NCBI GenBank assembly: GCA_030539055.1
Contig: JAUNSV010000013.1
Location: 1 to 40,645, forward strand
Direction of reading: 5' to 3'
Origin: Eubacteriales bacterium
Lineage (GTDB): Bacteria > Bacillota > Clostridia > Lachnospirales > Lachnospiraceae
DNA: 40,645 nt
Shown: one piece after another, positions 7,669 through 16,555 of the stretch
Numbering within the stretch: the first letter of the stretch is position 1
How the letters are laid out: each line of letters begins with the position of its first letter
The notes under the pieces: generated by a model
What the model was told of the DNA's origin: nothing
Seen by the model: the letters and a program-made list of their open reading frames with translations, nothing else
Databases searched by the model: none
Program-made: the position numbers and the translations under genes

Positions 7669-10167
7669 ATGAAAACATCTATTAAATTTTTAAAAAGATT
7701 TGTACCAAAATTGGAAGTAAATAATGAAGCAGAAGATAGAGATTTTGCAGAGAGAATTACTTTAAGTGGTACAAAAGTAGAAACATATAAAAGATTAAAT
7801 ACGAATATTGAAAAAGTAGTTGCTTGCCGTTTGATTAAAGTTGAAAAGCACAAAGATGCAGATAAACTTTTTGTTTGTATGTGTGATATAGGCACAAATG
7901 GAAATATACAAATAGTAACAGGAGCAGATAATATATACGAGGGTATGATGTGCCCTTGTGTATTAGCTGGTGGAAAGGTACCAGCTTCTGCACACGATGA
8001 TAAAATCCCAGAGAATGGTTATACTATAAAAAAAGGGACACTTCGTGGCATAGAATCTAATGGTATGCTTTGCTCTATTCAAGAATTAGGAGTAGAAAAA
8101 GACTTATTCCAAGACTTAGTAGATGGAATATTTGATTTAAAAGAATTCAATTGTTCACCAGGAGATGATATTAGCAAAGTGATGGGTTTAGATAATACTT
8201 TTTATGATTTTGAAATCACTTCAAATAGAGTAGATTGTTATTCTACACTAGGTATAGCAAGAGAAACATCAGCTACATTTGGTTTAGATTTTATAAAAGC
8301 AAAAACAATTGTAAAATCAAATACAAGTGAAAAAAATTATATTGATATAGAAATTAAAGATAAAAACAAATGCTCTATATATGCTTCAAGACTAGTAAAA
8401 AATATTAAAATAGAAAAATCACCAATGTGGATGCAAGAATTACTACGCTCTGTCGGCATTAGACCAATCAATAACATAGTTGATATAACAAACTATGTAA
8501 TGATGGAGTATGGTTATCCAATGCATGCTTATAATTATGATTCAATTAAAGATAAAAAAATTATTATTAAGTGTGCTCAAAAAAATGAAAAATTCACAAC
8601 ACTTGATGATAAAGAGTATCAATTAGATGAAGACACTTTGTGTATTTGTGATAATAATGGCATAATAGGTCTTGCTGGAATTATGGGTGGCGAGAACTCG
8701 ATGATAACAAATGATACAAAAAATTTACTTCTTGAGTGTGCAAATTTTGATGGTACTAATATTAGGCTTACATCCAAAAAAATTGGTATTAGAACAGAAG
8801 CATCAAATCTTTTTGAAAAAGGATTAGATAAATATTTATCGCTTGAGGCAATAGATAGAGCTTGCGAATTGATTGAAGAATTAAATGCAGGAGAAGTGTG
8901 CAAGGAAAAAATAGTAGCATATATAGATGATAAAGGTAATAATCAATTAATAGATGAAAGCATAAATAAATTAAATGCACCAATAAATCAAATTACAGTA
9001 TCAGCAAAAAAAATAAATTCAATACTAGGCACTAGTATTGAAAAAGAAAAAATGAAAGATATTTTAGATAAAATAGAACTATTCACCAAAATAGATGATG
9101 ATAATTTGATAATAGATGTGCCATCTTGGAGAAAAGACATACATATAGATGCAGACATTGCAGAGGAAGTAATACGCTTTGTAGGATATGATAAAATAGA
9201 AGAAACTTACCCAAATACAAATATATCTCCAGAACTAAAATCAAAAAAAGAAAAAACACTCGATAAAGCATATGATATAGCTTTGCATTCTGGCTTTAGT
9301 GAAGCAAAAAATTACAGTTTTGAGTCTAAAAAAGTATATGATAAATTGTGTTTTGAAGAAGATGCCATAGAAAGAGATACAATAAAAATTTTGAATCCAC
9401 TAGGCGAAGATTTTTCTCAAATGCGTACACAATTAATCAATGGAATGATGCTATCATTATCATTTAATTACAGAAATAAAAATAAAGATGTAAAATTATT
9501 TGAAATAGCAAAAAAATATGTAAAAACAAATCCAAATGAAGATATTATTTCTACACTACCTATAGAAACAAATATTTTGTCACTTGGTGCTTATGGCAAT
9601 ATAGACTTTTTGATAATGAAAGGCATAATAGAAGAATTATTAATAAGCTTAGGTATAAAAAGAAAAGCAAAATATATTATTTGTGATCACACAAAAAGAC
9701 CTTATTATCATCAAGGAAGATGTGCCGATGTGTTTATAGGAAAAGAATTAGTTGCGCACTTTGGAGAAATTAATAAAAACGTTTCTGATAATTATGATAT
9801 TGATAGAAGAGTTTATATTTCACAAATTAATATAGATATTTTAGAAAAATTATCTAATTTTGATTGCTATTATAAACCAATACCAAAATATCCAGAAATT
9901 AGCAGAGATCTTTCACTAATTGTACCATTTGATAAAAAAGTAGAATTGATAGAGAGCATAATAGAAAAAAATGGTAGTAAATTATTGGAAAGTTTTAAAT
10001 TATTTGACATATATGAGGGCACACAATTAAAAGAGGGTTTCAAATCTATAAGTTATTCGTTATCATTTAGGTCAAATGACCATACTCTTGTAGATGAAGA
10101 AGTAGATACAATTATTCAAAAAATAATAGGAGATCTATCACAAAATGGCATTGAGCTTCGTAAATAA
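7669..10167 (+). CDS. pheT: Phenylalanine-tRNA ligase beta subunit
   Basis: The 832-residue beta subunit, near the usual length of about 800. From the N-terminus it shows the EMAP-II-like tRNA-binding region (VEKHKDADKLFVCMCDIG, RGIESNGMLCSIQELG), the B3/B4 editing domain (RPINNIVDITNYVMMEYG, HAYNYD), the B5 region, the catalytic-like core and a C-terminal anticodon-binding FDX-ACB domain (KPIPKYPEISRDLSLIV). It deacylates mischarged Tyr-tRNA(Phe) as well as holding tRNA. RBS GAGGAATGT precedes ATG. Its 3' end overlaps the next gene by 23 bases. Confidence 0.97.
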   Translation: MKTSIKFLKRFVPKLEVNNEAEDRDFAERITLSGTKVETYKRLNTNIEKVVACRLIKVEKHKDADKLFVCMCDIGTNGNIQIVTGADNIYEGMMCPCVLAGGKVPASAHDDKIPENGYTIKKGTLRGIESNGMLCSIQELGVEKDLFQDLVDGIFDLKEFNCSPGDDISKVMGLDNTFYDFEITSNRVDCYSTLGIARETSATFGLDFIKAKTIVKSNTSEKNYIDIEIKDKNKCSIYASRLVKNIKIEKSPMWMQELLRSVGIRPINNIVDITNYVMMEYGYPMHAYNYDSIKDKKIIIKCAQKNEKFTTLDDKEYQLDEDTLCICDNNGIIGLAGIMGGENSMITNDTKNLLLECANFDGTNIRLTSKKIGIRTEASNLFEKGLDKYLSLEAIDRACELIEELNAGEVCKEKIVAYIDDKGNNQLIDESINKLNAPINQITVSAKKINSILGTSIEKEKMKDILDKIELFTKIDDDNLIIDVPSWRKDIHIDADIAEEVIRFVGYDKIEETYPNTNISPELKSKKEKTLDKAYDIALHSGFSEAKNYSFESKKVYDKLCFEEDAIERDTIKILNPLGEDFSQMRTQLINGMMLSLSFNYRNKNKDVKLFEIAKKYVKTNPNEDIISTLPIETNILSLGAYGNIDFLIMKGIIEELLISLGIKRKAKYIICDHTKRPYYHQGRCADVFIGKELVAHFGEINKNVSDNYDIDRRVYISQINIDILEKLSNFDCYYKPIPKYPEISRDLSLIVPFDKKVELIESIIEKNGSKLLESFKLFDIYEGTQLKEGFKSISYSLSFRSNDHTLVDEEVDTIIQKIIGDLSQNGIELRK

Positions 10168-10984
10168 AAAGTGGATAAATATATTTTTGTGTGTAATATT
10201 AATTTTTATTTTTAATGCGTATACTTTTTCTTCTCAAATAATAAATAATATAAAAGTAGTTCCAAAAATAGAAAGTAAAGAAATACAAATTAAAACAAAA
10301 ACTTATTTTGAATCATCAAAAATATATTTACTTCATTCAACAACAAATGCTCAATGTTTATCAATGATAATTAATGATAAAAATAATAATGTAATTATTT
10401 TTGATGGAGGCTGGGAAGAGGATATAAACCATTTATCGGAAGTTATTAATTCACTTGGTGGCGTTGTAAGAGCTTGGTATATTACTCATAAGGATTCTGA
10501 TCATTATGGAGCATTAAAAGCATATAAAAAATTAACTACAAAACCATTTAAAGTAGAAAATATTTATGAAGACCCACGAATGCCATTATTTGATTCTTTT
10601 TCTGATACAAGTATAGCATTATTGAATAATCCATATATTGCGAGTGAAGATGTAGTAAATAATTCTTGTTCTGTATATAAAGTAATATTAGAGGGGAAAT
10701 CAATACTTATTCCAGGCGACTTAGGAATTATGGGTGCACAAAATTTATTAAAGAATGTAGACCCTTTATTATTGAAAAGTGATTTTTTACAAATGCCACA
10801 TCATGGAGCACATTATACTATGCATGAGTTTTATAGTATAGTAAGCCCCAAGGTATGCCTTTGGCCAACCTACAACAACTCGTATTATTCAAATGAAAAT
10901 GTTATGAGAACAAAACAATATATGAATCAAATTGGAGTAGAAGATAATTTTCATATAGATATTGAAGACATAATCATACAATAA
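10145..10984 (+). CDS. Secreted metallo-beta-lactamase-fold hydrolase (ComEC C-domain-like)
   Basis: A 279-residue protein starting inside pheT. An N-terminal hydrophobic stretch (residues 10-27, IFLCVILIFIFNAYTF) looks like a signal peptide or membrane anchor. The MBL fold follows: FDGGWEEDI, the metal motif THKDSDHYGALKAY near residue 114, SILIPGDLG near 190 and PHHGAHYT near 219. The THxDxDH form is that of ComEC-like and related extracytoplasmic hydrolases, not of lactamases. Substrate unknown. The start is uncertain: ATG 10145 has TAGGAGAT ten bases upstream, and TTG 10151 is also possible. Overlap with pheT suggests coupling. It converges on rpsT. Confidence 0.75.
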   Translation: MALSFVNKKWINIFLCVILIFIFNAYTFSSQIINNIKVVPKIESKEIQIKTKTYFESSKIYLLHSTTNAQCLSMIINDKNNNVIIFDGGWEEDINHLSEVINSLGGVVRAWYITHKDSDHYGALKAYKKLTTKPFKVENIYEDPRMPLFDSFSDTSIALLNNPYIASEDVVNNSCSVYKVILEGKSILIPGDLGIMGAQNLLKNVDPLLLKSDFLQMPHHGAHYTMHEFYSIVSPKVCLWPTYNNSYYSNENVMRTKQYMNQIGVEDNFHIDIEDIIIQ

Positions 10985-11005
10985 AAAACCGACCCAATAG
11001 GCCGG
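10983..11005 (-). terminator. Rho-independent terminator of rpsT
   Basis: On the minus strand CCGGCC-TATTG-GGTCGG (one G.U pair) is followed by six T. It begins nine bases after the rpsT stop. Its T-tract overlaps the stop of the converging hydrolase gene. The plus strand lacks a T-tract, so it works in one direction only. Confidence 0.85.
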
Positions 11006-11013
11006 AAAAAAAT

Positions 11014-11277
11014 TTATTTTAATGTAGATACAGCTTTTGTAATTCTTGATACTTTTCTGCTTGCATTATTTTTATGAATGACACCTTTTGATTTAGCCAT
11101 ATTTATTTGTTTTGTAGCTTCTTTAAGAATTGCTTCAGCTTCTGTTTTATTTCCATCATTCACTAATTTTTCTACTTTTTTAATAAAAGTTTTTACTTTA
11201 GTATTAATCGCTTTATTTCTATCTGTTTTAGTTTTTGTAACACTAATACGCTTTTTAGCAGATTTAATATTAGCCAT
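11014..11277 (-). CDS. rpsT: 30S ribosomal protein S20
   Basis: An 87-residue basic, helical 16S-binding protein of standard length. It starts MANIKSAKKRISVTKTK and ends with HKNNASRKVSRITKAVSTL, the conserved S20 ends. ATG 11277 is preceded by AAAGGAGC. It is monocistronic, with a perfect promoter and its own terminator. Confidence 0.98.
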   Translation of the reverse strand: MANIKSAKKRISVTKTKTDRNKAINTKVKTFIKKVEKLVNDGNKTEAEAILKEATKQINMAKSKGVIHKNNASRKVSRITKAVSTLK

Positions 11278-11316
11278 TTTATGCTCCTTTCAGCAATATT
11301 TATAAACAATTGTTTT

Positions 11317-11345
11317 ATTATAATAATTTATTAAAAGAATGTCAA
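11317..11345 (-). promoter_or_regulatory. Promoter of rpsT
   Basis: Reading the minus strand: TTGACA, 17-base spacer, TATAAT, both hexamers exact consensus. Predicted start near 11310, about 33 bases before the rpsT ATG. Confidence 0.9.
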
Positions 11346-11375
11346 GTAAATTTATAAAAATAAGGAAAAAATAAA

Positions 11376-11915
11376 TTGATAAATTTTATTAGTGGTGGGT
11401 GTAAAAACGGAAAGTCAACATTTGCAGAAGACCTTGCATATAAAATATCCAATAACAAAAAAATATATTATATAGCTACTATGATTCCATATGATAAAGA
11501 GGATTTTTTTCGTATAAAAAAGCATAAAGAGAATAGACAAAATAAAAATTTTATAACTATAGAAGAGCCATTCTTTTTGTCAAATATATTAAAAAAAGAA
11601 ATAGACTTAAATGCAACATTTTTGATAGATAGTATAACAGCATTAGTATTAAACCATTATTTAAAAAAGAAAAATGAAGATAGTTTAAACAAAATAAAAA
11701 TTATTTTAAAAAAAGACCTAGAGTATTTTTCAAAAAATGTTAGAAATACAATTTATGTATCAGATTACATATACAGTGATGCTATACAATACGATAATTT
11801 TACAGAAAAGTATAAAAAGCTTTTATCATCTATAGATAAGTATATTGTAAAAAAAGCTAATAATGTGTATGAAGCATCATTTGGAATAGTAAAACAAATA
11901 AAAAAGAGTGACTAA
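11376..11915 (+). CDS. cobU: CobU-like adenosylcobinamide kinase/guanylyltransferase, orphan and divergent
   Basis: A 179-residue nucleotide-binding protein, the usual CobU length. CobU phosphorylates adenosylcobinamide and adds GMP in late cobalamin assembly. The N-terminus INFISGGCKNGKSTFAEDL matches the CobU P-loop GGxxSGKS, and YIATMIPYDKEDFFRIKKH fits the region with the GMP-accepting His. ATFLIDSITALVLNHYL fits the Walker B strand. The later segment that is usually SNEVGxGIVP reads VSDYIYSDAIQYDN here, a clear departure. The start is TTG 11376 with AAGGA 10 bases upstream. No other cobalamin gene is near. The family is likely; the exact activity is uncertain. Confidence 0.65.
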   Translation: MINFISGGCKNGKSTFAEDLAYKISNNKKIYYIATMIPYDKEDFFRIKKHKENRQNKNFITIEEPFFLSNILKKEIDLNATFLIDSITALVLNHYLKKKNEDSLNKIKIILKKDLEYFSKNVRNTIYVSDYIYSDAIQYDNFTEKYKKLLSSIDKYIVKKANNVYEASFGIVKQIKKSD

Positions 11916-11931
11916 TTAGCCACTCTTTTTT
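11901..11931. terminator. Bidirectional terminator between cobU-like gene and 5'-nucleotidase
   Basis: AAAAAGAGTG and CACTCTTTTTT flank a self-complementary CTAATTAG core. A-tract on one side and T-tract on the other let it stop both converging genes. It overlaps the stop codon of the CobU-like gene. Confidence 0.85.
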
Positions 11932-11936
11932 AATAT

Positions 11937-13694
11937 TTATTTTATTGTAATTCTTCCCTCACCATCAAGCTTAGAATAGTTTGTTGTTCCCTCTGCTTTC
12001 AAATAATCTACAAATACATCTACATCTGGTAGTACAGAATCTTTTAATACATTTGATCCTTTAAACATAGAGTATCCATCACCACCATTTTTTAGCATAT
12101 AATTGTGAGATGCAACTTTATACATTTTTGTAAGATCTAAGTCTTCGCCATTTACTTTAATATCACTTGCTCTGTATTCACCACTTACAGATAAGAAATT
12201 TCCTTTTTCATCTAATACTACAGATGATGGAATTTGAGAATTGATAGTATAAGTGATACCAGATATTTGCAAGAAACCACCACTTTCTTCTGGATATTTT
12301 GAGCAAGATAGTTCCAAAGCATCTTTTATTACTTGACCATTTACTTCTACTAAGCAACCCATATTATTGAATGGAAATACAGTAAGTGCTGTTTCGTATG
12401 TTATATCACCAGCTGGTATTTCTGCTCTTATACCACCACCATTTACCAATCCTATATCGCCACCTAGTACTACTCTATAAGCATCTGAAGCTAAGTCACC
12501 TAGGTTTGTTTCACCATTACGAACCTTTCTATTGCCATCTTTATCTTTTGTTGTAAGAAGAAAACCACTTTTTCCTATAACTGCTTGAAGAGACTCTTTA
12601 AATTTATCCATAATAGAAACTATAAAATCATTTGTACTCTTATCATAAGCATTGCCATTTTTATTAAAGCCATCAGGCATTGATTCATCCTCTTTTAATG
12701 TTTTTGGGTCTGGTGCTGTAGTGCCGTCTTTCATATTTACTTTATTTATTAATTTAGTTGATAATGTGCCATCCTTTGTAATAGTAAGTTCTCCAATATT
12801 TGCTAATTTAGTACCAGTTTGAGTGAGTATTACATCTTTTCCATCTTTATCTTTTATAATTGTACCTGGTACTACTTCATGTGAGTGCCCATCTATGAAA
12901 GCATCAATACCAGATAGTTTTGATATAAGAGTATTTGATGACCACCTAGCTGTAGAACCCTCGTTACCCATATGCCCTACTAAAATAACAAAATCAGCTT
13001 CTTTTCTTGCATCATTAATAGCATTTTGGATTGAATTATATAATGCATTGCCATTTTCATCTTCACAAAATCCATAAATATAATTTCCTTTATCATCTTG
13101 AAAATAAGTAGGAGTAGATTTTGTGAGTGATTCTGGTGTAGTAGCACCAACTAAAGCAACTTTAAAATTGCCAAAAGAAAAAACCTTATAAGGGTCAAAT
13201 AAAGGTTTGTTTGTTCTTGTATCCATAATATTAGCACTGTATACATGACAATTGAGTTCTGATGCTCTTTCTATTAAATTATTCATACCATAATCAAATT
13301 CGTGGTTGCCACAAGTAGCAAAATCAAAACCTACTTTGTTCATAATTTTTACAATATCTTCACCACTAGAAAGTGTGCCTATAGGTGCTCCTTGCAAAAA
13401 ATCTCCAGCATCAATTAAAATAGTATAAGGCGTTTTTGATAAAGATTGATTTTTGTATTCTGCTAAAGATGCATACCCAATATTGTCATCTACACCACAA
13501 TGAATATCATTTGTGTACAAAATAGCAATATCATTGTCATTTGTTTTTACTATTGCTTCAGTTGTTTCACTAACAGCTTCAGTAGTTTTACTAGTTTCTA
13601 TAACTTTATTTTGTGAACAAGACATAATTACAAAAGACAAAATAATAGTTAAAGAAATTGATAAAATACTTTTTAGTAATTTAAATTTCTTCAT
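11937..13694 (-). CDS. Lipoprotein 5'-nucleotidase / 2',3'-cyclic phosphodiesterase family
   Basis: A 585-residue surface enzyme that dephosphorylates nucleotides outside the cell. A lipobox (FVIMSC, lipid-modified Cys26) follows the signal peptide, then a Thr/Glu-rich linker to about residue 50. The calcineurin-like domain has all metal motifs: YTNDIHCG, DAGDFLQG, CGNHEFDYG, VGHMGNEG and GHSHEV. The C-terminal substrate-binding domain shows NLGDLASDAYR, GLVNGGGIRAEI and the aromatic region near KNGGDGYSMF. It could supply nucleosides and bases to the purine operon 6 kb away, an inference only. ATG 13694 has GGAGCG upstream. Divergent from topA. Confidence 0.9.
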   Translation of the reverse strand: MKKFKLLKSILSISLTIILSFVIMSCSQNKVIETSKTTEAVSETTEAIVKTNDNDIAILYTNDIHCGVDDNIGYASLAEYKNQSLSKTPYTILIDAGDFLQGAPIGTLSSGEDIVKIMNKVGFDFATCGNHEFDYGMNNLIERASELNCHVYSANIMDTRTNKPLFDPYKVFSFGNFKVALVGATTPESLTKSTPTYFQDDKGNYIYGFCEDENGNALYNSIQNAINDARKEADFVILVGHMGNEGSTARWSSNTLISKLSGIDAFIDGHSHEVVPGTIIKDKDGKDVILTQTGTKLANIGELTITKDGTLSTKLINKVNMKDGTTAPDPKTLKEDESMPDGFNKNGNAYDKSTNDFIVSIMDKFKESLQAVIGKSGFLLTTKDKDGNRKVRNGETNLGDLASDAYRVVLGGDIGLVNGGGIRAEIPAGDITYETALTVFPFNNMGCLVEVNGQVIKDALELSCSKYPEESGGFLQISGITYTINSQIPSSVVLDEKGNFLSVSGEYRASDIKVNGEDLDLTKMYKVASHNYMLKNGGDGYSMFKGSNVLKDSVLPDVDVFVDYLKAEGTTNYSKLDGEGRITIK

Positions 13695-13723
13695 AACACG
13701 CTCCTTTTTTTATTTTTTTCTTA

Positions 13724-13752
13724 ATGTTATCACAAAATAATCAAAAAGTAAA
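13724..13752 (-). promoter_or_regulatory. Predicted promoter of the 5'-nucleotidase gene
   Basis: Minus strand TTTACT, 17-base spacer, TAACAT. The -35 lies one base from the -35 of the divergent topA promoter. Confidence 0.5.
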
Positions 13753-13753
13753 G

Positions 13754-13782
13754 TTGACAAACAATTAGATTTGTTGTAAAGT
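13754..13782 (+). promoter_or_regulatory. Promoter of topA
   Basis: TTGACA (13754-13759), 17-base spacer, TAAAGT (13777-13782). Predicted start near 13789, 30 bases before the topA ATG. Confidence 0.75.
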
Positions 13783-13818
13783 AAAATGTTTTTGTAAAAG
13801 GATTAGAAAGGAATAAAA

Positions 13819-15801
13819 ATGTCAAATGCTTTGGTAATTGTGGAATCACCCGCAAAAGTAAAAACTATTTCAAAATTTTTAGGAAAAAAATATATAATAG
13901 ATGCTTCCTTGGGACATATAGTAGATTTACCAAAATCAAAAATGGGTATAGATTTAAATGAAGATTTCAATATCCATTATATTACAATACGAGGAAAGGG
14001 TGAATTATTAAAAAAATTAAAAAAAGAAGCAAGTAAATCTGATGAAATATATCTTGCAACAGACCCCGATAGAGAGGGCGAAACTATTTCTTGGCATTTA
14101 AAAAATGTACTTAAAGAAAAAGACAATTCTAAAAAAGTATACCGTATTTCTTTTAATGAAATCACAGAGAAAGCAGTAAAAGAAGCAATTAAAAATCCAA
14201 GAGATATAGATATGAATTTAGTGGATGCTCAACAAGCAAGAAGATCAATGGATAGAATAGTAGGATATTCTATAAGCCCTATTCTTTGGGCAAAAATCAA
14301 AAGAGGATTATCGGCAGGTAGAGTTCAATCTGTAGCATTGAAGATGATATGCGACCGAGAAAAAGAAATAAATGAATTTGTACAACAAGAGTATTGGACA
14401 TTGAATGCTTTATTAAATAAAAATAGCGAAGTAGTAGATACATCTTTCTATGGAAGTAAAAACAATAAAATAGCTTTAAATAGTGAAGAAGATGTAGAAA
14501 AAATAATAAAAGAAATAGAAAAAGAGGAATTTATAGTTAAGGAAGTAAATTTTTCTACAAGACAAAGAAAGGCTCCACTCCCTTTTATTACATCATCTTT
14601 GCAACAGGAAGCTGGTTCAAAATTTTCATTCCCAGCAGCAAAAACTATGCGTATTGCTCAAAAATTGTATGAGGGAGTTGATATTAAAGGGAAAGGACAT
14701 ATTTCTCTAATAACATATTTGAGAACAGATTCAACAAGAATTTCTGATTATGCTATAGAAATGAGCTCTAATTTTATTAAAGAGAACTATGGCGAAAAAT
14801 ATTTATCAAATAATATTAATCAAGCTAAAAATAAAAATTCTAAAGTTCAAGATGCACATGAAGCTATTAGACCTACATATATAGATATTTTACCATCTAA
14901 AATAAAAGACTCGCTTCAAAGAGATGAATACAGATTATATGACTTAATATGGAGAAGATTTATTGCCTCTCGTATGACAAATGCTGAGTACTCTACTTCA
15001 TCATATAAATATGAAGCTGGTGAATATATTTTTTCTTCTAATCATTCAAAATTGGACTTTGAGGGCTTCTTATTAATTTATGATAATGACTTAGTATCAA
15101 AAGAAAAAAAAGTTAAATTTCCTAATTTTGAAAAAGGAGATGTATTAAAATTAAATAAATTTGAAAAAACACAGCACTTTACAGATTTCCCACCACATTT
15201 CACAGAGAGTTCCCTCGTAAAAGCTCTTGAAGAGAATGGTATAGGAAGACCCTCTACTTATGCACCTACTATTCAAACAATAATTAAAAGAAGATATATT
15301 ACAAAAGAAAAAAAGAATATTTTTGTAACAGAGCTTGGACAAGCAGTAAATAGTTTTATGGAAAAATCTTTTGATAGTATTATTGATGAGCAATTTACAA
15401 AAAAGCTTGAAGAGGAGCTTGATCAGGTAGAAGAGGGAACTAAAAATTGGAAAGATGTATTAAGAGAATTTTATCCAAAATTCAAATTATCACTAGATAA
15501 AGCTGTTATAGAAGCAGAAAAAATAGAAATAAAAGATGAAGAGACTGATATTAAATGTGAGAAATGTGGAAGAAATATGGTTATAAAATATGGACCTTTT
15601 GGAAAATTCTTAGCTTGCCCTGGTTTTCCAGATTGTAAAAATACTAAAGTTTATTTAGAAAAAACAGGTTTAAAATGCCCAAATTGTAATAGCGAGATAA
15701 TTAAACTAAGAACAAAAAAAGGGCGTATTTTTTATGGATGTGAAAATAAAGATTGTAATTTTATGACTTGGAAATTGCCTAAGGAAGAAAACCCAAAATA
15801 G
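13819..15801 (+). CDS. topA: DNA topoisomerase I
   Basis: Type IA topoisomerase that relaxes negative supercoils, 660 residues. The TOPRIM domain opens with ALVIVESPAKVKTI and contains ATDPDREGE. The catalytic Tyr is residue 300 in TYLRTDSTRIS. GLSAGRVQSVAL and GRPSTYAPTI are the usual core motifs. Two C-terminal zinc ribbons follow: CEKCGRNMVIKYGPFGKF then C-P-G-F-P-D-C near residue 575-600, and CPNCNSEI with CENKDC near the end. At 660 residues it is a little shorter than many Firmicute TopA proteins, having two rather than three or more zinc ribbons. ATG 13819 follows AGAAAGGAA. Confidence 0.97.
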   Translation: MSNALVIVESPAKVKTISKFLGKKYIIDASLGHIVDLPKSKMGIDLNEDFNIHYITIRGKGELLKKLKKEASKSDEIYLATDPDREGETISWHLKNVLKEKDNSKKVYRISFNEITEKAVKEAIKNPRDIDMNLVDAQQARRSMDRIVGYSISPILWAKIKRGLSAGRVQSVALKMICDREKEINEFVQQEYWTLNALLNKNSEVVDTSFYGSKNNKIALNSEEDVEKIIKEIEKEEFIVKEVNFSTRQRKAPLPFITSSLQQEAGSKFSFPAAKTMRIAQKLYEGVDIKGKGHISLITYLRTDSTRISDYAIEMSSNFIKENYGEKYLSNNINQAKNKNSKVQDAHEAIRPTYIDILPSKIKDSLQRDEYRLYDLIWRRFIASRMTNAEYSTSSYKYEAGEYIFSSNHSKLDFEGFLLIYDNDLVSKEKKVKFPNFEKGDVLKLNKFEKTQHFTDFPPHFTESSLVKALEENGIGRPSTYAPTIQTIIKRRYITKEKKNIFVTELGQAVNSFMEKSFDSIIDEQFTKKLEEELDQVEEGTKNWKDVLREFYPKFKLSLDKAVIEAEKIEIKDEETDIKCEKCGRNMVIKYGPFGKFLACPGFPDCKNTKVYLEKTGLKCPNCNSEIIKLRTKKGRIFYGCENKDCNFMTWKLPKEENPK

Positions 15802-15857
15802 TAGAAAAATAATAAAGCATATTAATATTAATATTAGTATATATAAAGGAGATTTGA

Positions 15858-16310
15858 ATGGATAACGAATGCGAAATTTTTGACAAAGTATTTTATCAAA
15901 CATTAGAAAAAGGAATTGGTTCTTTACCAGAAAATTTACGAAGTGATTTGTATCGCTCTTGTGCAGAAAATTGTGTGAAGAAGTATGTTCTTCCAGAGCA
16001 AAAGAGGCAATTTGATGAATGTAATGGGGATCTTGATTTACAATATCAAAAGTATGGAAAATCCGAATACTTCTTTGCAGATATTATCGAAAAGGGACAC
16101 ATTTATGAAATTGGATACCCAACATCTAAATGCCTTTGCCCAATGGTGCGTTCAGGTATGGCATCTTCTTCTATACATTGCGAATGCTCTAGACAGAGTA
16201 TGCTATATGTATTAAAAACACTTATGCCAGAAAAAGAAATTGATGTTCAATTGATGCACTCAGTTTTGACTGGAAGTAATGAATGCCGTTTTCATGTTGT
16301 TGTGAAATAG
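15858..16310 (+). CDS. Cysteine-rich protein of unknown function
   Basis: A 150-residue soluble protein with nine cysteines and no signal peptide. Clear groups are SCAENC (residues 35-40), KCLCP and IHCECS (about 93-115) and a terminal NECRFHVVVK. The last resembles the C-x-F-x(hydrophobic) end of 4-vinyl-reductase-like and ATC-hydrolase-like ligand-binding folds, and the protein may belong to the DUF6144 group, but I cannot confirm this. The Cys pairs could bind a metal or iron-sulfur cluster. ATG 15858 has AAAGGAGA upstream. It has its own terminator, so it is separate from the symporter downstream and may be cotranscribed with topA. Confidence 0.7.
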   Translation: MDNECEIFDKVFYQTLEKGIGSLPENLRSDLYRSCAENCVKKYVLPEQKRQFDECNGDLDLQYQKYGKSEYFFADIIEKGHIYEIGYPTSKCLCPMVRSGMASSSIHCECSRQSMLYVLKTLMPEKEIDVQLMHSVLTGSNECRFHVVVK

Positions 16311-16343
16311 TGGAAAAACAAAGCATGTTTACTTTACAAATTC

Positions 16344-16377
16344 AGCATAGTCGTGAATAATGGCTGTGCTTTTTTTA
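16344..16377 (+). terminator. Rho-independent terminator after the cysteine-rich gene
   Basis: Seven-pair stem AGCATAG/CTGTGCT (one G.U pair), 13-base loop, then seven T. Confidence 0.8.
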
Positions 16378-16499
16378 TTCTAAAAAAAGAGAATAGATAA
16401 ATATAATGCTAGAGCTTTGAATATTTGCTAAACTCTTTTATCCATAAAATATGAAGATGAATTTAGTGCATAGTAGAAAAATTTATAATTTCATCTATA

Positions 16500-16528
16500 T
16501 TTACAAATCAACATAATTATGTTAATAT
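16500..16528 (+). promoter_or_regulatory. Promoter of the symporter gene, with a palindrome in the spacer
   Basis: TTTACA, 17-base spacer, TAATAT, 28 bases before the start codon. The spacer and first -10 base form a perfect 14-base palindrome AACATAATTATGTT (16510-16523), a plausible repressor operator. Confidence 0.65.
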
Positions 16529-16555
16529 TAATAAAAATAAAATAGCGGAGGAATT

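Noticed and set aside
7509-7895. A 128-codon open frame on the minus strand opposite pheS/pheT.
   Set aside because: It lies wholly within two secure genes, has low-complexity hydrophobic and Ser-rich content and no ribosome site; a shadow frame.
15811-15845. ATTAATATTAATATTAG repeats before the cysteine-rich gene as an operator.
   Set aside because: Simple AT-rich iteration, expected at this base composition.
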